Shown: positions 1-9,468, numbered from the stretch's first letter. The stretch: 64,000 nucleotides of DNA from Phycisphaerae bacterium (GCA_023150615.1 JAKLKO010000013.1:62334-126333); one strand, 5' to 3'. Notes: generated by a model not told the origin, from the sequence alone. Made by a program: numbers and translations.

Positions 1-536
1 CGCTGGTTGACGAGACGGTCGCGGAGCGATTTCGCGCGATCCTGGCGCGAAAGCTCGACGGGCGAGCCCCACAGGTAGAGTTCGCGCTCGCCGGGCTCGA
101 TGCCGAACCAGCGACGGCTGCGAATGCGGGCGGCCTGGTCGGCGGCCTGGCGCGAGCGGTCGATGAAGAACGGAAGCGGTTCGCCGGTCGAGCCGCCGGT
201 GTTGCAGACGTGCAATCCGCCGAAGACGCGGTCGGCGCAGAGGCGGCGGGGATCGGGACGAATCTCGTCCTTTGTGAGGCACGGAAGTCGTTGCAGGTCG
301 TCAATCGTTGCGCGGCGCGGATCGATGCCCGCCGACGCGATGCGTTCGCGATAGAACGGGATGTGGTCGGCGGCGGACTCAAGGAGCTCGCGCAGCCGGC
401 GGGTTTGAAGTCGTCGCAACTGTCCTGCGCTGCACCACTGCGTCAATTCCAGTTCGGCGGCGCGTGCGAGTGTCCGCCGGCCGAGCAGTCGCTCGTGCAG
501 CGGCAGGATCAGGCGTCGGACCAGTGCGGGATGCAT
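1..536 (-). CDS. CapK/PaaK-like adenylate-forming ligase (partial, N-terminal 178 residues)
   Basis: This is the 5' part of a gene that runs off the left edge of the window. The translation starts MHPALVRRLI and contains the motif CNTGGSTGEP, the nucleotide-binding signature of the phenylacetate-CoA ligase/CapK/F390-synthetase family. CapK-type members near polysaccharide genes are thought to activate an acyl or carboxylate group for transfer to a sugar, but the substrate cannot be read here. The ATG at 536-534 lies inside the 3' end of the AsnB gene (28-base overlap), so the two are probably translationally coupled. It is the last visible gene of the EPS cluster. The family is clear; the exact reaction is inferred. 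Confidence 0.8.
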   Translation of the reverse strand, partial: MHPALVRRLILPLHERLLGRRTLARAAELELTQWCSAGQLRRLQTRRLRELLESAADHIPFYRERIASAGIDPRRATIDDLQRLPCLTKDEIRPDPRRLCADRVFGGLHVCNTGGSTGEPLPFFIDRSRQAADQAARIRSRRWFGIEPGERELYLWGSPVELSRQDRAKSLRDRLVNQ

Positions 537-2455
537 GTGTTTGTCAGGGCAGGGGTCGTGGGCGAGTAGGAGCCGGCGGCCGGACGGTGATCGAACCAGT
601 TCTGGAGCATGACGACCGACCAGATGATTGGACCGTGGTTGCGCGTGGCGGCGACGTGATCCTGCCAGAGTCGATCGAACGCGGCGCGGTCGACGTAGGA
701 CCAGACGTTCGCGCTGGCGTCGTTGCGGAGCGCATCGACGTGCGGGCGAATTTCCATGCGCAAGGCGCGGTCGAGCGCGACATCGAAGCCGCGCTTGGGA
801 CGCGTGCCAACGGACGGTCCGAGTCGGCGCTCGACGAAGCGGCGGAGGAGGTACTTACCCGCGCCGCGTCGCAGTCGCATCGTGGGCGGAATGCGGGAAC
901 AGAATTCGATGAACCGGTAGTCGAGCATCGGCGAGCGGACCTCGAGTCCGCAGGCCATCGAGGCCCGATCGACCTTGGTGAGGATTCCGTCGGGCAGTTC
1001 GAAGCGCAGATCAACGTACTGGCTTTTTGCGAGCGGATCCGGGGCATCGCATCTTTCGTAGAGTTCGCGCGGGCGCTGCCACGGGTCGTAACGAGCGAGC
1101 GAATCGGCAAGGTCGGGCGCAAGCAGGTTGCTCCAGGCGTCCGGCCGCATCCGGGCAATGCTGCGCGCGTGCGCATCGGCAGGGTCGACGGCGAGATTTT
1201 CGAGCGTCGCCGCGCCGCGGAGCCAGCGCGGCAGATCGGGCGAGGTCGGGGTGCGGCGGGCCAGCCTGGGCAGCCAGGTCGCGCGGAACCGATGCGGCAG
1301 GCAGCGGCGGACGCGATTCTCCCACAGGTCGAAGCGGTAGCGGCGGTAGCCGGCGAGGGCCTCGTCACCGCCGTCGCCGCTGAGGGCGACCTTGACGTAC
1401 CGCCGTGCGAAGCGCGCCAGAAAGAGCATGGGGATGGCGGAGGGGTCGGCGAACGGCTCGTCGAACACGTCGCGGAGTTCGTCGAGCAGCGCGGCGGGCT
1501 GCGGTCGGACGATGGCCGAGCGATGCTCGGCGCCGGCGCGCCGCGCGGTTTCAAGCGCGGCCGATCGCTCGTCGAACTCCGCCTCGTCGAAGCCGACGGT
1601 GAACGTCGCGGGGGGCTGGGATCGTTCGTCGGCGGCCGCGGCCAGGACGGCGGCCGAGTCGACGCCGCCGCTGAGCAGGATGCCGAGCGGTACGTCGGAG
1701 ACGAGGCGGTGCCGAGTGGCGTCGCGTAGTTGCGCTTCGAGCTCGGCCGACAAGTCCTGCTCGTCGCCGCGTTGCCAGCCCGCGTGACGCAGCGACCAGT
1801 AGGTCTCGCGCTGCGTGCCGGCGGGGCGGCAAATCCATCGCTGCGCAGGTTCGAGCTTGGCGACGTGTCGAAGGGCCGTGCGTGGCGAGGCGATGAAGCC
1901 GAACGCAAGAAAGTCGGCGATGGCGCACGGGTCGATCTCCCGCGGTGCGCCGGCCGCGACGACCGCGTCGAGTCGTGACGCGAAGACGACTCGATCGCGG
2001 TCTTCGTGGACGTAGAGCGGCTTGACGCCGAGTCGATCGCGTGCGAGCAGCAACAGCCGTCGCGGCGCATCCCAGAGTGCGAAGGCAAACATGCCGCGCA
2101 GGGCCTCGAGCGCATCGGCGCCGCGCTCTTCGTAGAGATGCACGACGACCTCGGCGTCGCCGAGCGTGCGGAATCGATGTCCGCGGGCGACGAGATCGGC
2201 TCGCAGTTCGCGGTAGTTGTATACCTCTCCGTTGAACGTGAGCCAGATAGATTCGTCTTCGTTGCAGAGCGGCTGCCGGCTGCCGTCGGGGTCGATGATC
2301 GCGAGTCGGCGATGGCCGAGCACGGCATGGCGGCCGCGGTGAGTGCCGCCGCCGTCGGGCCCGCGATGCTCGAGAATGCGCAACATTTGCGAGAGCTGCG
2401 CGGCGTCGGCATCGCTCGAACCCTGCCAGCGGACAATCCCGGCGATGCCGCACAT
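509..2455 (-). CDS. asnB: Asparagine synthetase-type amidotransferase of the EPS cluster
   Basis: A 648-residue class II glutamine amidotransferase fused to an ATP-pyrophosphatase synthetase domain, the normal length for AsnB. It starts MCGIAGIV with the catalytic Cys2, followed by HRGPDG and NGEVYNY of the glutaminase domain. SGGVDS of the ATP-binding domain lies near residue 260. The family transfers ammonia from glutamine to a carboxylate through an acyl-adenylate. A subgroup is a standard member of exosortase (XrtA/PEP-CTERM) EPS loci, where it may amidate a sugar acid or a protein rather than make free asparagine. The placement between a methyltransferase and a CapK-like ligase favours this subgroup, but the substrate is inferred. 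Confidence 0.88.
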   Translation of the reverse strand: MCGIAGIVRWQGSSDADAAQLSQMLRILEHRGPDGGGTHRGRHAVLGHRRLAIIDPDGSRQPLCNEDESIWLTFNGEVYNYRELRADLVARGHRFRTLGDAEVVVHLYEERGADALEALRGMFAFALWDAPRRLLLLARDRLGVKPLYVHEDRDRVVFASRLDAVVAAGAPREIDPCAIADFLAFGFIASPRTALRHVAKLEPAQRWICRPAGTQRETYWSLRHAGWQRGDEQDLSAELEAQLRDATRHRLVSDVPLGILLSGGVDSAAVLAAAADERSQPPATFTVGFDEAEFDERSAALETARRAGAEHRSAIVRPQPAALLDELRDVFDEPFADPSAIPMLFLARFARRYVKVALSGDGGDEALAGYRRYRFDLWENRVRRCLPHRFRATWLPRLARRTPTSPDLPRWLRGAATLENLAVDPADAHARSIARMRPDAWSNLLAPDLADSLARYDPWQRPRELYERCDAPDPLAKSQYVDLRFELPDGILTKVDRASMACGLEVRSPMLDYRFIEFCSRIPPTMRLRRGAGKYLLRRFVERRLGPSVGTRPKRGFDVALDRALRMEIRPHVDALRNDASANVWSYVDRAAFDRLWQDHVAATRNHGPIIWSVVMLQNWFDHRPAAGSYSPTTPALTNTCIPHWSDA

Positions 2456-2496
2456 GGAACGCGTTCCGGTCGGTGGTTGTGGGGCCGGACGTCGGC

Positions 2497-3240
2497 CTAC
2501 CGGTTGTTATCGGCAGTGCCGCCGACGCGTCGCGGGCGTTTCTGGATCAGAACGGCCTGATTGACGTAGAGCGGGCCGAGCCAGCGTCCGAGGCGATCGA
2601 GCGGGCGGAGCAGGATCGGATTGAGCGGCCCGAGGATGAACGGAACGGCGTGGATGCCGGTGCTTCGGACGATCTGGCCGCCGGCCTCGCCGATCCAGCG
2701 TCGCAATTCGAACCAGCCGGGCCAGTTCTCCAGTCCGTCGTAGGGTCGCAGACGCAGTCGGTTGGCCAGTCGACACGACCAGTGCCACGCGCGGTTCGGG
2801 CAGGTGATGACGAGGAACCCGCCGGTACGGCAGACGCGGAGGAGTTCGTGCACGGCGCGGCGTGGATCGGGCGTGTGTTCGATGCACTCCGACGAGATGA
2901 CGACGTCGAACGCGTCGTTGGAGAACGTCAGCGCGGTGACGTCGCCGGCGATGGCGGCGGCGGGGCATCGCTGCCGGACGTGTCGGAGCAAGCGCGGGCC
3001 GATGTCGAGCGCGACGACGCGTGCGCCACGGGCCGCGGTCGCGTGGCTGAACCAGCCCGTGCCGCAGCCGGCGTCGAGCACGCGGCGGCCCGACAGTTCG
3101 ATTCCGGAGAGCAACGTGCCGAAGACGACTTCGAGTCGGCGCGCGAGGTCGTAGCGGTTCATGACGCGATCGAAGTCGTCGGCGATGCGGTCGTAGAAGG
3201 TCTCGCGCCGCGCCGGGATCGCCGGCGAATCAGCCGACAT
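2497..3240 (-). CDS. Class I SAM-dependent methyltransferase
   Basis: A 247-residue cytoplasmic methyltransferase. The SAM-binding glycine motif is VLDAGCGTGWF, followed by VVALDIG (ribose-binding acidic residue region) and FDVVISSECIEHT, as in UbiE/Methyltransf_11 proteins. The ATG at 3240-3238 was chosen because it gives an 11-base overlap with the upstream GT2 gene; an open upstream extension lies inside that gene and is not credible. Its place between GT2 and AsnB suggests methylation of a sugar, lipid carrier or glycan end group of the exported polysaccharide. The target is not identifiable from sequence. Confidence 0.82.
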   Translation of the reverse strand: MSADSPAIPARRETFYDRIADDFDRVMNRYDLARRLEVVFGTLLSGIELSGRRVLDAGCGTGWFSHATAARGARVVALDIGPRLLRHVRQRCPAAAIAGDVTALTFSNDAFDVVISSECIEHTPDPRRAVHELLRVCRTGGFLVITCPNRAWHWSCRLANRLRLRPYDGLENWPGWFELRRWIGEAGGQIVRSTGIHAVPFILGPLNPILLRPLDRLGRWLGPLYVNQAVLIQKRPRRVGGTADNNR

Positions 3241-4462
3241 GGCTCGGTTCCATTGGCGCCGCGCCGTATGCGCGCACGGTTCGCGTGTTCGGGTTCGGTC
3301 CGGGGGTGCGGGACTCGCGGATCTCGGAGACGACGTAGGGCGGACGGTCGAGGGCGACGGAGTAGAGTCGGCCGACGTACTCGCCCAGCACACCGACGCA
3401 GAGGAGCTGCACCGCGCCGATGGTCGCGACGAGTCCGGCGATCGATGCCCAGCCGGGCACGACGGCACGATTGAACAGCGCGACGATGACGATGTAGGCG
3501 ACATCGAGCAGCGCGAGCGCGGCCAGCGCGAGGCCGAGGATCGTCGCGGCGCGAAGCGGGTAGATCGAGAAACTGAGGCAGCCGTGCGCGGCAAGCCGGA
3601 GCATCGCGCGGAGCGAGAACTTGGATGCGCCGCCGATCCGCGGCCCGGCGTCGTATGTGACGAACTGCGTGGGGAAGCCGAGCCACGGGATCAGTCCGCG
3701 GAGAAACGGCGTGGGTCCGCGGGCGGCGAGGATGGTATCGACGACCGCGCGATCGAGGAGTCGGAAGTCCGCCGTGCCGGGGGCGATCGAGGCTTCGCAG
3801 CAGCGCGAGAACAGACGGTAGAAGCCGCGCGAGGTCCATCGCTTGAGCCGGGGCAGTCGCTCGTCATCGCGTCGGATGGTCTGCACGACCCGCGCGCCCC
3901 TTCGCCAGGCGCGGAGCAGGTCGGGCAGTATTTCGGGCGGGTGCTGGCCGTCGGCGTCCATCGTGATCACCGCGCGGCCGCGGGCGTGCCGCAGTCCGGC
4001 GAGCAGGGCGGCCTGATGGCCGAAGCGCCGGGTCAGTCGCACGACGCGGCCGGTGACCCGGCCGTCGATCAGCGTTCGCTGGGCGGCGGCGGCGGTCTGG
4101 TCGCGACTGCCGTCATCGACGACGACGACCTCGTAGTCGGCGTCGGCGAGGGCGTCGGCGATCCGCGCGAGGACGGTGGGCAGGGCCTGTGCTTCATCGA
4201 GGGCGGGGAGGACGACGCTGATCTCGGGCATCGCGGGCGCTTGCGGCGTCGTTGCGGGCGCGATGTCTCGCGGATCGGGCGCGGCGTCACGGAGGGAATG
4301 GTGGCCGCGCGCGAGTTCGTGAACCTCGGTCGCGAGGGCCCAGCGGGTCCGGCACGACGGGCAGCGCCAGTCGGGCAGTCGTCCCGGCGGCGTTCGGAGC
4401 ACGAGCGCGGTCCGGTCGTTCGGACAGCGGAGTTCGGTCGTCAGGGCGTCGAGCAGGTTCAT
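3230..4462 (-). CDS. GT2 polyprenyl-phosphate glycosyltransferase with N-terminal Trm112-like zinc ribbon
   Basis: A 410-residue protein. Residues about 1-50 carry two CPxC-like pairs (CPNDRTAL and CPSCRTRWAL) resembling a Trm112/small zinc-ribbon fold. Residues about 80-300 form a GT2 domain with VVVDDGSRDQT, TMDADGQHPPE and GGASKFSLRAM, typical of dolichol/undecaprenyl-phosphate sugar transferases such as GtrB/ArnC. Two C-terminal hydrophobic segments fit the usual membrane anchor. The ATG at 4462 overlaps the stop of the upstream ligase gene as ATGA. It probably loads a sugar on a polyprenyl phosphate. The zinc-ribbon fusion is uncommon; see the findings. Confidence 0.85.
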   Translation of the reverse strand: MNLLDALTTELRCPNDRTALVLRTPPGRLPDWRCPSCRTRWALATEVHELARGHHSLRDAAPDPRDIAPATTPQAPAMPEISVVLPALDEAQALPTVLARIADALADADYEVVVVDDGSRDQTAAAAQRTLIDGRVTGRVVRLTRRFGHQAALLAGLRHARGRAVITMDADGQHPPEILPDLLRAWRRGARVVQTIRRDDERLPRLKRWTSRGFYRLFSRCCEASIAPGTADFRLLDRAVVDTILAARGPTPFLRGLIPWLGFPTQFVTYDAGPRIGGASKFSLRAMLRLAAHGCLSFSIYPLRAATILGLALAALALLDVAYIVIVALFNRAVVPGWASIAGLVATIGAVQLLCVGVLGEYVGRLYSVALDRPPYVVSEIRESRTPGPNPNTRTVRAYGAAPMEPSHVG

Positions 4463-5892
4463 CCGCGTGCCCGCAGCGGGCGCGGCACGTCGCCGAGCCG
4501 GCGCAGCAGTCCGATGGGGATCAATTGGCGGCCGCGCGGATCGTCGGCGAGCGGTTGCGCGGCGGCGGAGGCGAACTGCGCCGCGACGGTGGCGGTCAGG
4601 CGCATGTTGCTCAGTTCGCGGCGGAGCGTGGCGCGCAGCGCGACGGCCATGCCGAACATCGCGAACCAGAGATCGAGATAGACCTCGTTGTGGAACAATC
4701 CGTGGATGCAGTAGGCGATCATTCCGAGCAGCAGTCCGCGGGCCCAGTAGTAGCACCAGCGCGTGCGCGGCGGGCCTCGCCGCGCGTAGTGCATGAGCTG
4801 ATACATGCTGGCGATGGCGCCGAGAATCATCGTCAACCAGAGGGCGAAGCCGACGACGCCGAGTTCGACGAGCGACGAGAGCCAGATGTTGTGTGCAGCC
4901 TTGCGGCCGAAGGCGGCGGCGGCGCTGGCGCGTTCGAAGTTGTCGAGTCCGACGCCGATGAGGGGATGCTGCGACAGGAGCAACCACGACGTGCTCCAGA
5001 GCGCGATGCGCGAGCGGGCCGAGTCGTCCTTGCGGTACTGGAGGATGCTGTCGATCCGCGACTGGATCTCATGGCCGGTAGTCATCAGCGCGACGATGCC
5101 GAGCAGGACGACACCGAAGAGGGCCTTGAAACGGTGCTTGCTGGTCCATGCGAAACAGAAGAGCACGGCGGCCAGCGCGACGAAGCCGGCGCGGGAGTTC
5201 GAGCCGATGATCGCCAGGCACATCAGGGCGGCGAAGGTGAGATAGACAAGGCGCCAGCGCGAGTGCGTCACCGAGATGCCGAAATAGAACACCATCGGCA
5301 GGACCATGACGCTCATCAGCGCGAACAGGTTGTTGTCGTAGTTCCGCCCGTAGACCTGGTGCGGGCCGAGCAGCACGACGTTGAGCCCGCCCTTGATTGC
5401 CCAGAACCCGACCGACAGCGCGACCACAACGTAGAGGACGCGGAAGCGCTTGAGATCGGACGCCAGGCCGGTGAGCAGGAACGTGACGAGCGCCATCTTG
5501 AGCAGCCGGCTGTAGGAGGCGGCGGAGTTCTCCGGGCCGAACGGCGCGAGGTAGCGCGTGACGCCGATGTACACGACGAGCGCGGCCATGACGGCCAGCA
5601 GCCAGGACGGCTCGAAGAGCGCGTTTCGCACGAGACGGCGGTCGGCGCCGATGACCACGTTCGTGCCCGGGCGGTAGCGCGGCTCGATGACGAAACGTCG
5701 TACGCCGAGCGCCACCGCGCCGCAGACCATCGGTACGCCGATGATCAACGCATCCTGAAACTCCGGCCGCCAGCAGAGCACCTTCGGCTGCATGAGCGAA
5801 ACGACGTAGTAGACGCAGAGGCCGAAGAACGGTCGGAGGAGGACGATCGGGACGACGGCGAGCAGCAGGCTGACGTAAAGGGCGAAGCGCAT
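4459..5892 (-). CDS. O-antigen ligase/polymerase-like membrane protein (XrtA-type O-glycosylation ligase family)
   Basis: A 477-residue polytopic membrane protein with about ten hydrophobic segments. It begins MRFALYVSLLLAVVPIVLL and continues FFGLCVYYVVSLMQP, like the DUF5935 N-terminus of exosortase-associated O-glycosylation ligases (TIGR03097 as I recall it). SNSRAG and the later periplasmic-loop block HPLIGVGLDNF are typical of Wzy_C/WaaL ligases. Such proteins polymerise or transfer undecaprenyl-linked glycans on the outer face of the inner membrane. A 172-base gap precedes it and the downstream GT2 overlaps it by ATGA, so this gene may begin a sub-operon. Polymerase versus ligase activity is not decidable by sequence. 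Confidence 0.82.
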   Translation of the reverse strand: MRFALYVSLLLAVVPIVLLRPFFGLCVYYVVSLMQPKVLCWRPEFQDALIIGVPMVCGAVALGVRRFVIEPRYRPGTNVVIGADRRLVRNALFEPSWLLAVMAALVVYIGVTRYLAPFGPENSAASYSRLLKMALVTFLLTGLASDLKRFRVLYVVVALSVGFWAIKGGLNVVLLGPHQVYGRNYDNNLFALMSVMVLPMVFYFGISVTHSRWRLVYLTFAALMCLAIIGSNSRAGFVALAAVLFCFAWTSKHRFKALFGVVLLGIVALMTTGHEIQSRIDSILQYRKDDSARSRIALWSTSWLLLSQHPLIGVGLDNFERASAAAAFGRKAAHNIWLSSLVELGVVGFALWLTMILGAIASMYQLMHYARRGPPRTRWCYYWARGLLLGMIAYCIHGLFHNEVYLDLWFAMFGMAVALRATLRRELSNMRLTATVAAQFASAAAQPLADDPRGRQLIPIGLLRRLGDVPRPLRARG

Positions 5893-6064
5893 GTTCGGGT
5901 CGGTGCGTTCGGGTTTCGGGTTCCGCGCAGGCCCGCGGCCGTCGCATCGGTGTTAACGGACGAATCGGGTGGGGGGCTGAAGCCGGGCTTGCTTATCGGA
6001 CGGGGCGGGCCAGCCGTGTTTGGCATGATCCCACTCGGCGAGGTTGGCGCGTCGGTGGGATCCG

Positions 6065-7417
6065 CTATGCGGCGGCAATCCGCAGTTGCGGTACCGCGGG
6101 TCGCGACAACTCGGTCCGGCCGTGCCCGACGGCGAGATTGAGCTGCTCGGCGTACCGCGCCGCCAGGACGTCGCGCCGGACACCGCGCAGAAATTCGGCC
6201 GGTCGGCGGAGCGGTCCGCGGAGCTCACTCCAGCGATCGACTGCCGTTCGCAGTGCCTCGACCGCGCGGTCGCGATGATAACCGTGGCCGATGACGACGT
6301 GGCCGGCGGCGGTCAGAAGTCGTTCGAGCGCCGAGTTCGAATGCACGAGCGCGACGATCGGTCGCTCGGCGGCGAGGTACTCGAAGGTCTTGGCGGGGAT
6401 GCAGAGCCTGCCTCCGGCGTTGGACGGGACGACGAGCAGGAGTGCTGCGGCGGAGCGCATTGCGGCGACGGCGTCGGCGTGTGTCCGATAGCCGCGAGGG
6501 TGATAGAACCCGGAATCGGAAGGGAAGATGAACCGCGATTGTTCTCGCGACACGCTGCCGACGTGTTCGAACACGAATTGCCCGAGCAGTGCCGGCCGCT
6601 CGGCGAGCAAGCGGCGGATGCCGCAGAGAATCGGCTCGATGGTCTGCTCGCGGTAGAACGCGCCGACATATGAGAGGACGAAGCCGGGCCGGATGGGCGG
6701 CGGCGGCGATGCGAAGTCGTCCGCGTCGTATCCGTTGGTGATTGTCGCGCAGCGTGTCGCGTTCAGTCGATGGCGCGCTGCGAAGTCGTCCGCGAAGTCG
6801 TCACACGTCGTGATGATCCGGTCGGCACGGCGCGCGATCATCGTCTCCATCCGCCGCCAGAAGCCGTCCGCGACACGACTCGCCGGACGGTACGCGAAGT
6901 TGGTCGTGATCGGATCGCGCAGGTCGGCGATCCACGGCAGACCGAGCCGACGTTGCAGCACGCGACCGACCAGGTGCACGGAATGTGGCGGACCGGTTGT
7001 GATTACGGCGTCAATGCCGTGTCGGCGGGCGAGCTGCGGCGCGACATGGCACGCGGCCAGCGACCAGAGCAGCGGGATTTCGGGCAGGCCCGCGAACTCG
7101 ACCGCGCGATGCAGACGCCAGTAGATGCGTCGTTCGATCGGCTCGAATTCGGGGCGGTCGCCGCCGAGCGTTGCGCCGAGCCAGCGCGCCACGCCGGCCG
7201 GTTCGAGTCCGAGCACGCGTTCGACGTGCACGCCGGCGGGTACGTCGCGCAGCAGCGAATCATCGCGCAGCGTCTGCCGGTCGTGTCCGGCGCAGAGGAG
7301 CGTCGGCTGCCAGCCCGCACGCGGGAGGTACTTCGCGAGCTTGAGGGCGCGCTGGACGCCGCTGCCGCCGGCGGGCGGGAAGTCGTAGGCGACGATGAGC
7401 GCGCGCCGCATGTTCAT
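6065..7417 (-). CDS. GT4-type glycosyltransferase
   Basis: A 450-residue GT-B fold transferase. The N-terminus ALIVAYDFPPAGGSGVQRA is typical of the WcaI/GT4 group. Later come WIADLRDPIT in the N-domain and, in the C-domain, LSYVGAFY and the nucleotide-sugar-binding region PAKTFEYLAAERPIVAL. It should add one sugar to a lipid-linked EPS repeat on the cytoplasmic side of the membrane. The start is ATG at 7417-7415; a nearby in-frame ATG six bases downstream cannot be excluded. It shares its general plan with the GT4 at 9465-11027 but is clearly a different enzyme. Donor and acceptor are unknown. Confidence 0.85.
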   Translation of the reverse strand: MNMRRALIVAYDFPPAGGSGVQRALKLAKYLPRAGWQPTLLCAGHDRQTLRDDSLLRDVPAGVHVERVLGLEPAGVARWLGATLGGDRPEFEPIERRIYWRLHRAVEFAGLPEIPLLWSLAACHVAPQLARRHGIDAVITTGPPHSVHLVGRVLQRRLGLPWIADLRDPITTNFAYRPASRVADGFWRRMETMIARRADRIITTCDDFADDFAARHRLNATRCATITNGYDADDFASPPPPIRPGFVLSYVGAFYREQTIEPILCGIRRLLAERPALLGQFVFEHVGSVSREQSRFIFPSDSGFYHPRGYRTHADAVAAMRSAAALLLVVPSNAGGRLCIPAKTFEYLAAERPIVALVHSNSALERLLTAAGHVVIGHGYHRDRAVEALRTAVDRWSELRGPLRRPAEFLRGVRRDVLAARYAEQLNLAVGHGRTELSRPAVPQLRIAAA

Positions 7418-7444
7418 GGGGAGTTCCCTGTCTTGCCCGGATCG

Positions 7445-8443
7445 CTAGACGCGCCAACCTCGCGCCAGTTCGCGGATCCGCCACGGCATCCAGCCTTCGT
7501 ACGCACTGCGCGCCCACAGACGCGCGACCTGTCGACGCGCGGCCCACTGCAGGCGGCGTGTCGCCGCCGGCAGTCTGCCGCCCGCGCCGCGGCCGATCTC
7601 GTGCAGCGCGGAGACGATGCCGGACGCCGCCTGTTCGATGGTCGGCTGCCATCCGATCGGGTCGTAGCGGACCGGCGTGCCGCGCGGGTTCCAGATCGTC
7701 TCGTAGCGCTGGCGATTGGTCATCCCGATCGTGGTCCAGCGATGCGCGGCGCCCGGTCCCCAGACGTAGTGAGGACATCCGCAGAGACTCGCGAGATGCA
7801 GGCCGCCCGTCGATCCACCCGCCGCCAGCCGCGATCGCGCGAGGAGATCGACGGCGCGTTCGATCGGTGGCTCGTACCAAGTGACCCGCAGCCCGACGGC
7901 GGTCAGGCGTTCGGCGAGCAGTCGCCACCATTCGTCCGGCAGCGATCGCTGCGGTGCGAGCTGCCGAGCCCGAGGGACGAGCAGAACGTCGAATTCGGTG
8001 AGTCGCGGCTGGCTCCAATCGACGAAGCGCTGCGCGCGGGCATCGCACGGCCAGAGCCGGCCGCAACCGTCGGGCCAGAGGATCATGGCGTCATCGACCG
8101 CGATCTCACTGCGTTGGAGGGCGTCGAGGGTTGCGTCCTGCAGTTGTTTGATGGGGATCGTCCGACCGCACTCATCCACGCGCCGATCTTCGTTGGCATC
8201 GCCAGGCAGCGCGTCGATCGAAATCTCGCGCAATTCGGCGTGACGGTCGGCGTGGTGGGCGAGATCGCGATAGATCAGCGCCCGCCCCGCTCCGTACGTC
8301 ACCACGACGTTTTCGGCACCGGCCTCGTGGAGCAGCCAGCGGATGCGGCCCTGCCAGTTCATCAGCTCCCAGCCGAACTCGCCCCAATAGGGCGGGACGA
8401 GCAGGCGCGACGCCGGCCGGAATTCGTGGGGGTTGGACACCAT
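7445..8443 (-). CDS. Unrecognised polysaccharide-cluster protein with WGEFGWE motif; possible GT-B-like transferase
   Basis: A 332-residue soluble protein. No family can be named with certainty. Near the N-terminus it has LLVPPYWGEFGWELMNW, and around residue 215 LAAGGSTGGLHLASLCGCP. The latter recalls the nucleotide-binding loop of GT9/GT-B enzymes, where a small-residue run precedes a conserved His. No signal peptide or membrane span is seen. It lies between a deacetylase and a GT4, with short gaps on both sides (5 and 27 bases), so it is part of the EPS operon. A glycosyltransferase-fold role is an inference; a dead or regulatory homologue is possible. Confidence 0.6.
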   Translation of the reverse strand: MVSNPHEFRPASRLLVPPYWGEFGWELMNWQGRIRWLLHEAGAENVVVTYGAGRALIYRDLAHHADRHAELREISIDALPGDANEDRRVDECGRTIPIKQLQDATLDALQRSEIAVDDAMILWPDGCGRLWPCDARAQRFVDWSQPRLTEFDVLLVPRARQLAPQRSLPDEWWRLLAERLTAVGLRVTWYEPPIERAVDLLARSRLAAGGSTGGLHLASLCGCPHYVWGPGAAHRWTTIGMTNRQRYETIWNPRGTPVRYDPIGWQPTIEQAASGIVSALHEIGRGAGGRLPAATRRLQWAARRQVARLWARSAYEGWMPWRIRELARGWRV

Positions 8444-8448
8444 CGCTT

Positions 8449-9468
8449 CTACCGAACAGATTCATCGGCCGGTCCGCCGGGCCAGGCTTCGACGACTTGC
8501 GCGAATTCTTCCTCACTGCCGTTCGGGGCCGGGAAACGACTCCAGTCGAGCGGAGGTCGTCCGGCCGGGTTGAGACGCCGTCGCAGGTCGAGCACGACGC
8601 GGTGGCCGAGTTGCTCCGCGATGCGGACCGTCGCCGACGTGTACGCGTCCTTGAGTCCGAAGGGCAGAATCAGCGCGGTCGGCGGACGGCCGGTCCATTC
8701 GTGAAGCAGGTCGCGTGCGGTGGCGATCTCGGCCGCCTGCTGGGCCTCCGTCAGTTGCGAGAGCACAGGGTGCGCGTGGGTGTGGTTGGCGAAGTCGATC
8801 CAATCACGATCGGCCGAGGCGATCTGCTCGGGTTCAAGGTACAGGCGGTGGCGCGCGGCCAGCTCGGCTGCTGAGGTACCGGCGCGGGCAAGGAACTCGT
8901 CGAGAAGTCTCGGAATGACCGCGTGGCGGTAGCAGCGGCGCGTGAACGCGGCGAGCGATTCATCGGGCTGCGTCGTGTCGTCGGTCGGACGCAGTGCGTC
9001 GATGAGGGCGCTGCGGAGCGACGGCCCGTGGCCGTTCGCTTCGAGCCACGCGAGCTTATGCCGCCAGAGCAGGTCGCGGTTCCCGACGACCGACGTGCAG
9101 ACGCCGATGGTCATCGGGATTCCGTGGCGACGCAGGATGGGGGCCGCGACGCGGAGGCTGTCGGCCAGTCCGTCGTCGAAGGTGACGATGACGGCGCGGT
9201 CAAGGGGGTGGCCGCGGTCTATCGTCGCCAGCGCGTTGCGGAGCGCGACGGGCCGGAAATGCGTCGCGAGGTATTCCATGTGGGCGTCGAGTTGCCGGAG
9301 CGTGTGGAACGCCGCGCCACCGTGCGAGAAGGCGTCGGGTCCGTCTCCGACACGGTGATACGCGACGATCGTGAGGAGCGATCGCGCGCGGCGACGCCGC
9401 AGTCGGCGGACGATGCGTCCGGCGGCCGTGTTGAATCGGAAGACGCGAGCAAGCGCGGCGGTCGTCAT
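8449..9468 (-). CDS. Polysaccharide deacetylase (CE4/NodB family)
   Basis: A 339-residue protein with a NodB-type fold. VTFDDGLADS gives the Asp pair, and FANHTHAHPVLSQL supplies the metal-binding His motif. An N-terminal stretch rich in Arg precedes the domain and no clear cleavable signal peptide is present. The ATG at 9468-9466 overlaps the stop of the upstream GT4 gene as ATGA, which decides the start over a TTG two codons earlier. Exosortase-linked EPS loci regularly encode a polysaccharide deacetylase; N-deacetylation of an amino sugar in the polymer is the likely reaction. The compartment of action is uncertain because of the missing signal. Confidence 0.85.
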   Translation of the reverse strand: MTTAALARVFRFNTAAGRIVRRLRRRRARSLLTIVAYHRVGDGPDAFSHGGAAFHTLRQLDAHMEYLATHFRPVALRNALATIDRGHPLDRAVIVTFDDGLADSLRVAAPILRRHGIPMTIGVCTSVVGNRDLLWRHKLAWLEANGHGPSLRSALIDALRPTDDTTQPDESLAAFTRRCYRHAVIPRLLDEFLARAGTSAAELAARHRLYLEPEQIASADRDWIDFANHTHAHPVLSQLTEAQQAAEIATARDLLHEWTGRPPTALILPFGLKDAYTSATVRIAEQLGHRVVLDLRRRLNPAGRPPLDWSRFPAPNGSEEEFAQVVEAWPGGPADESVR

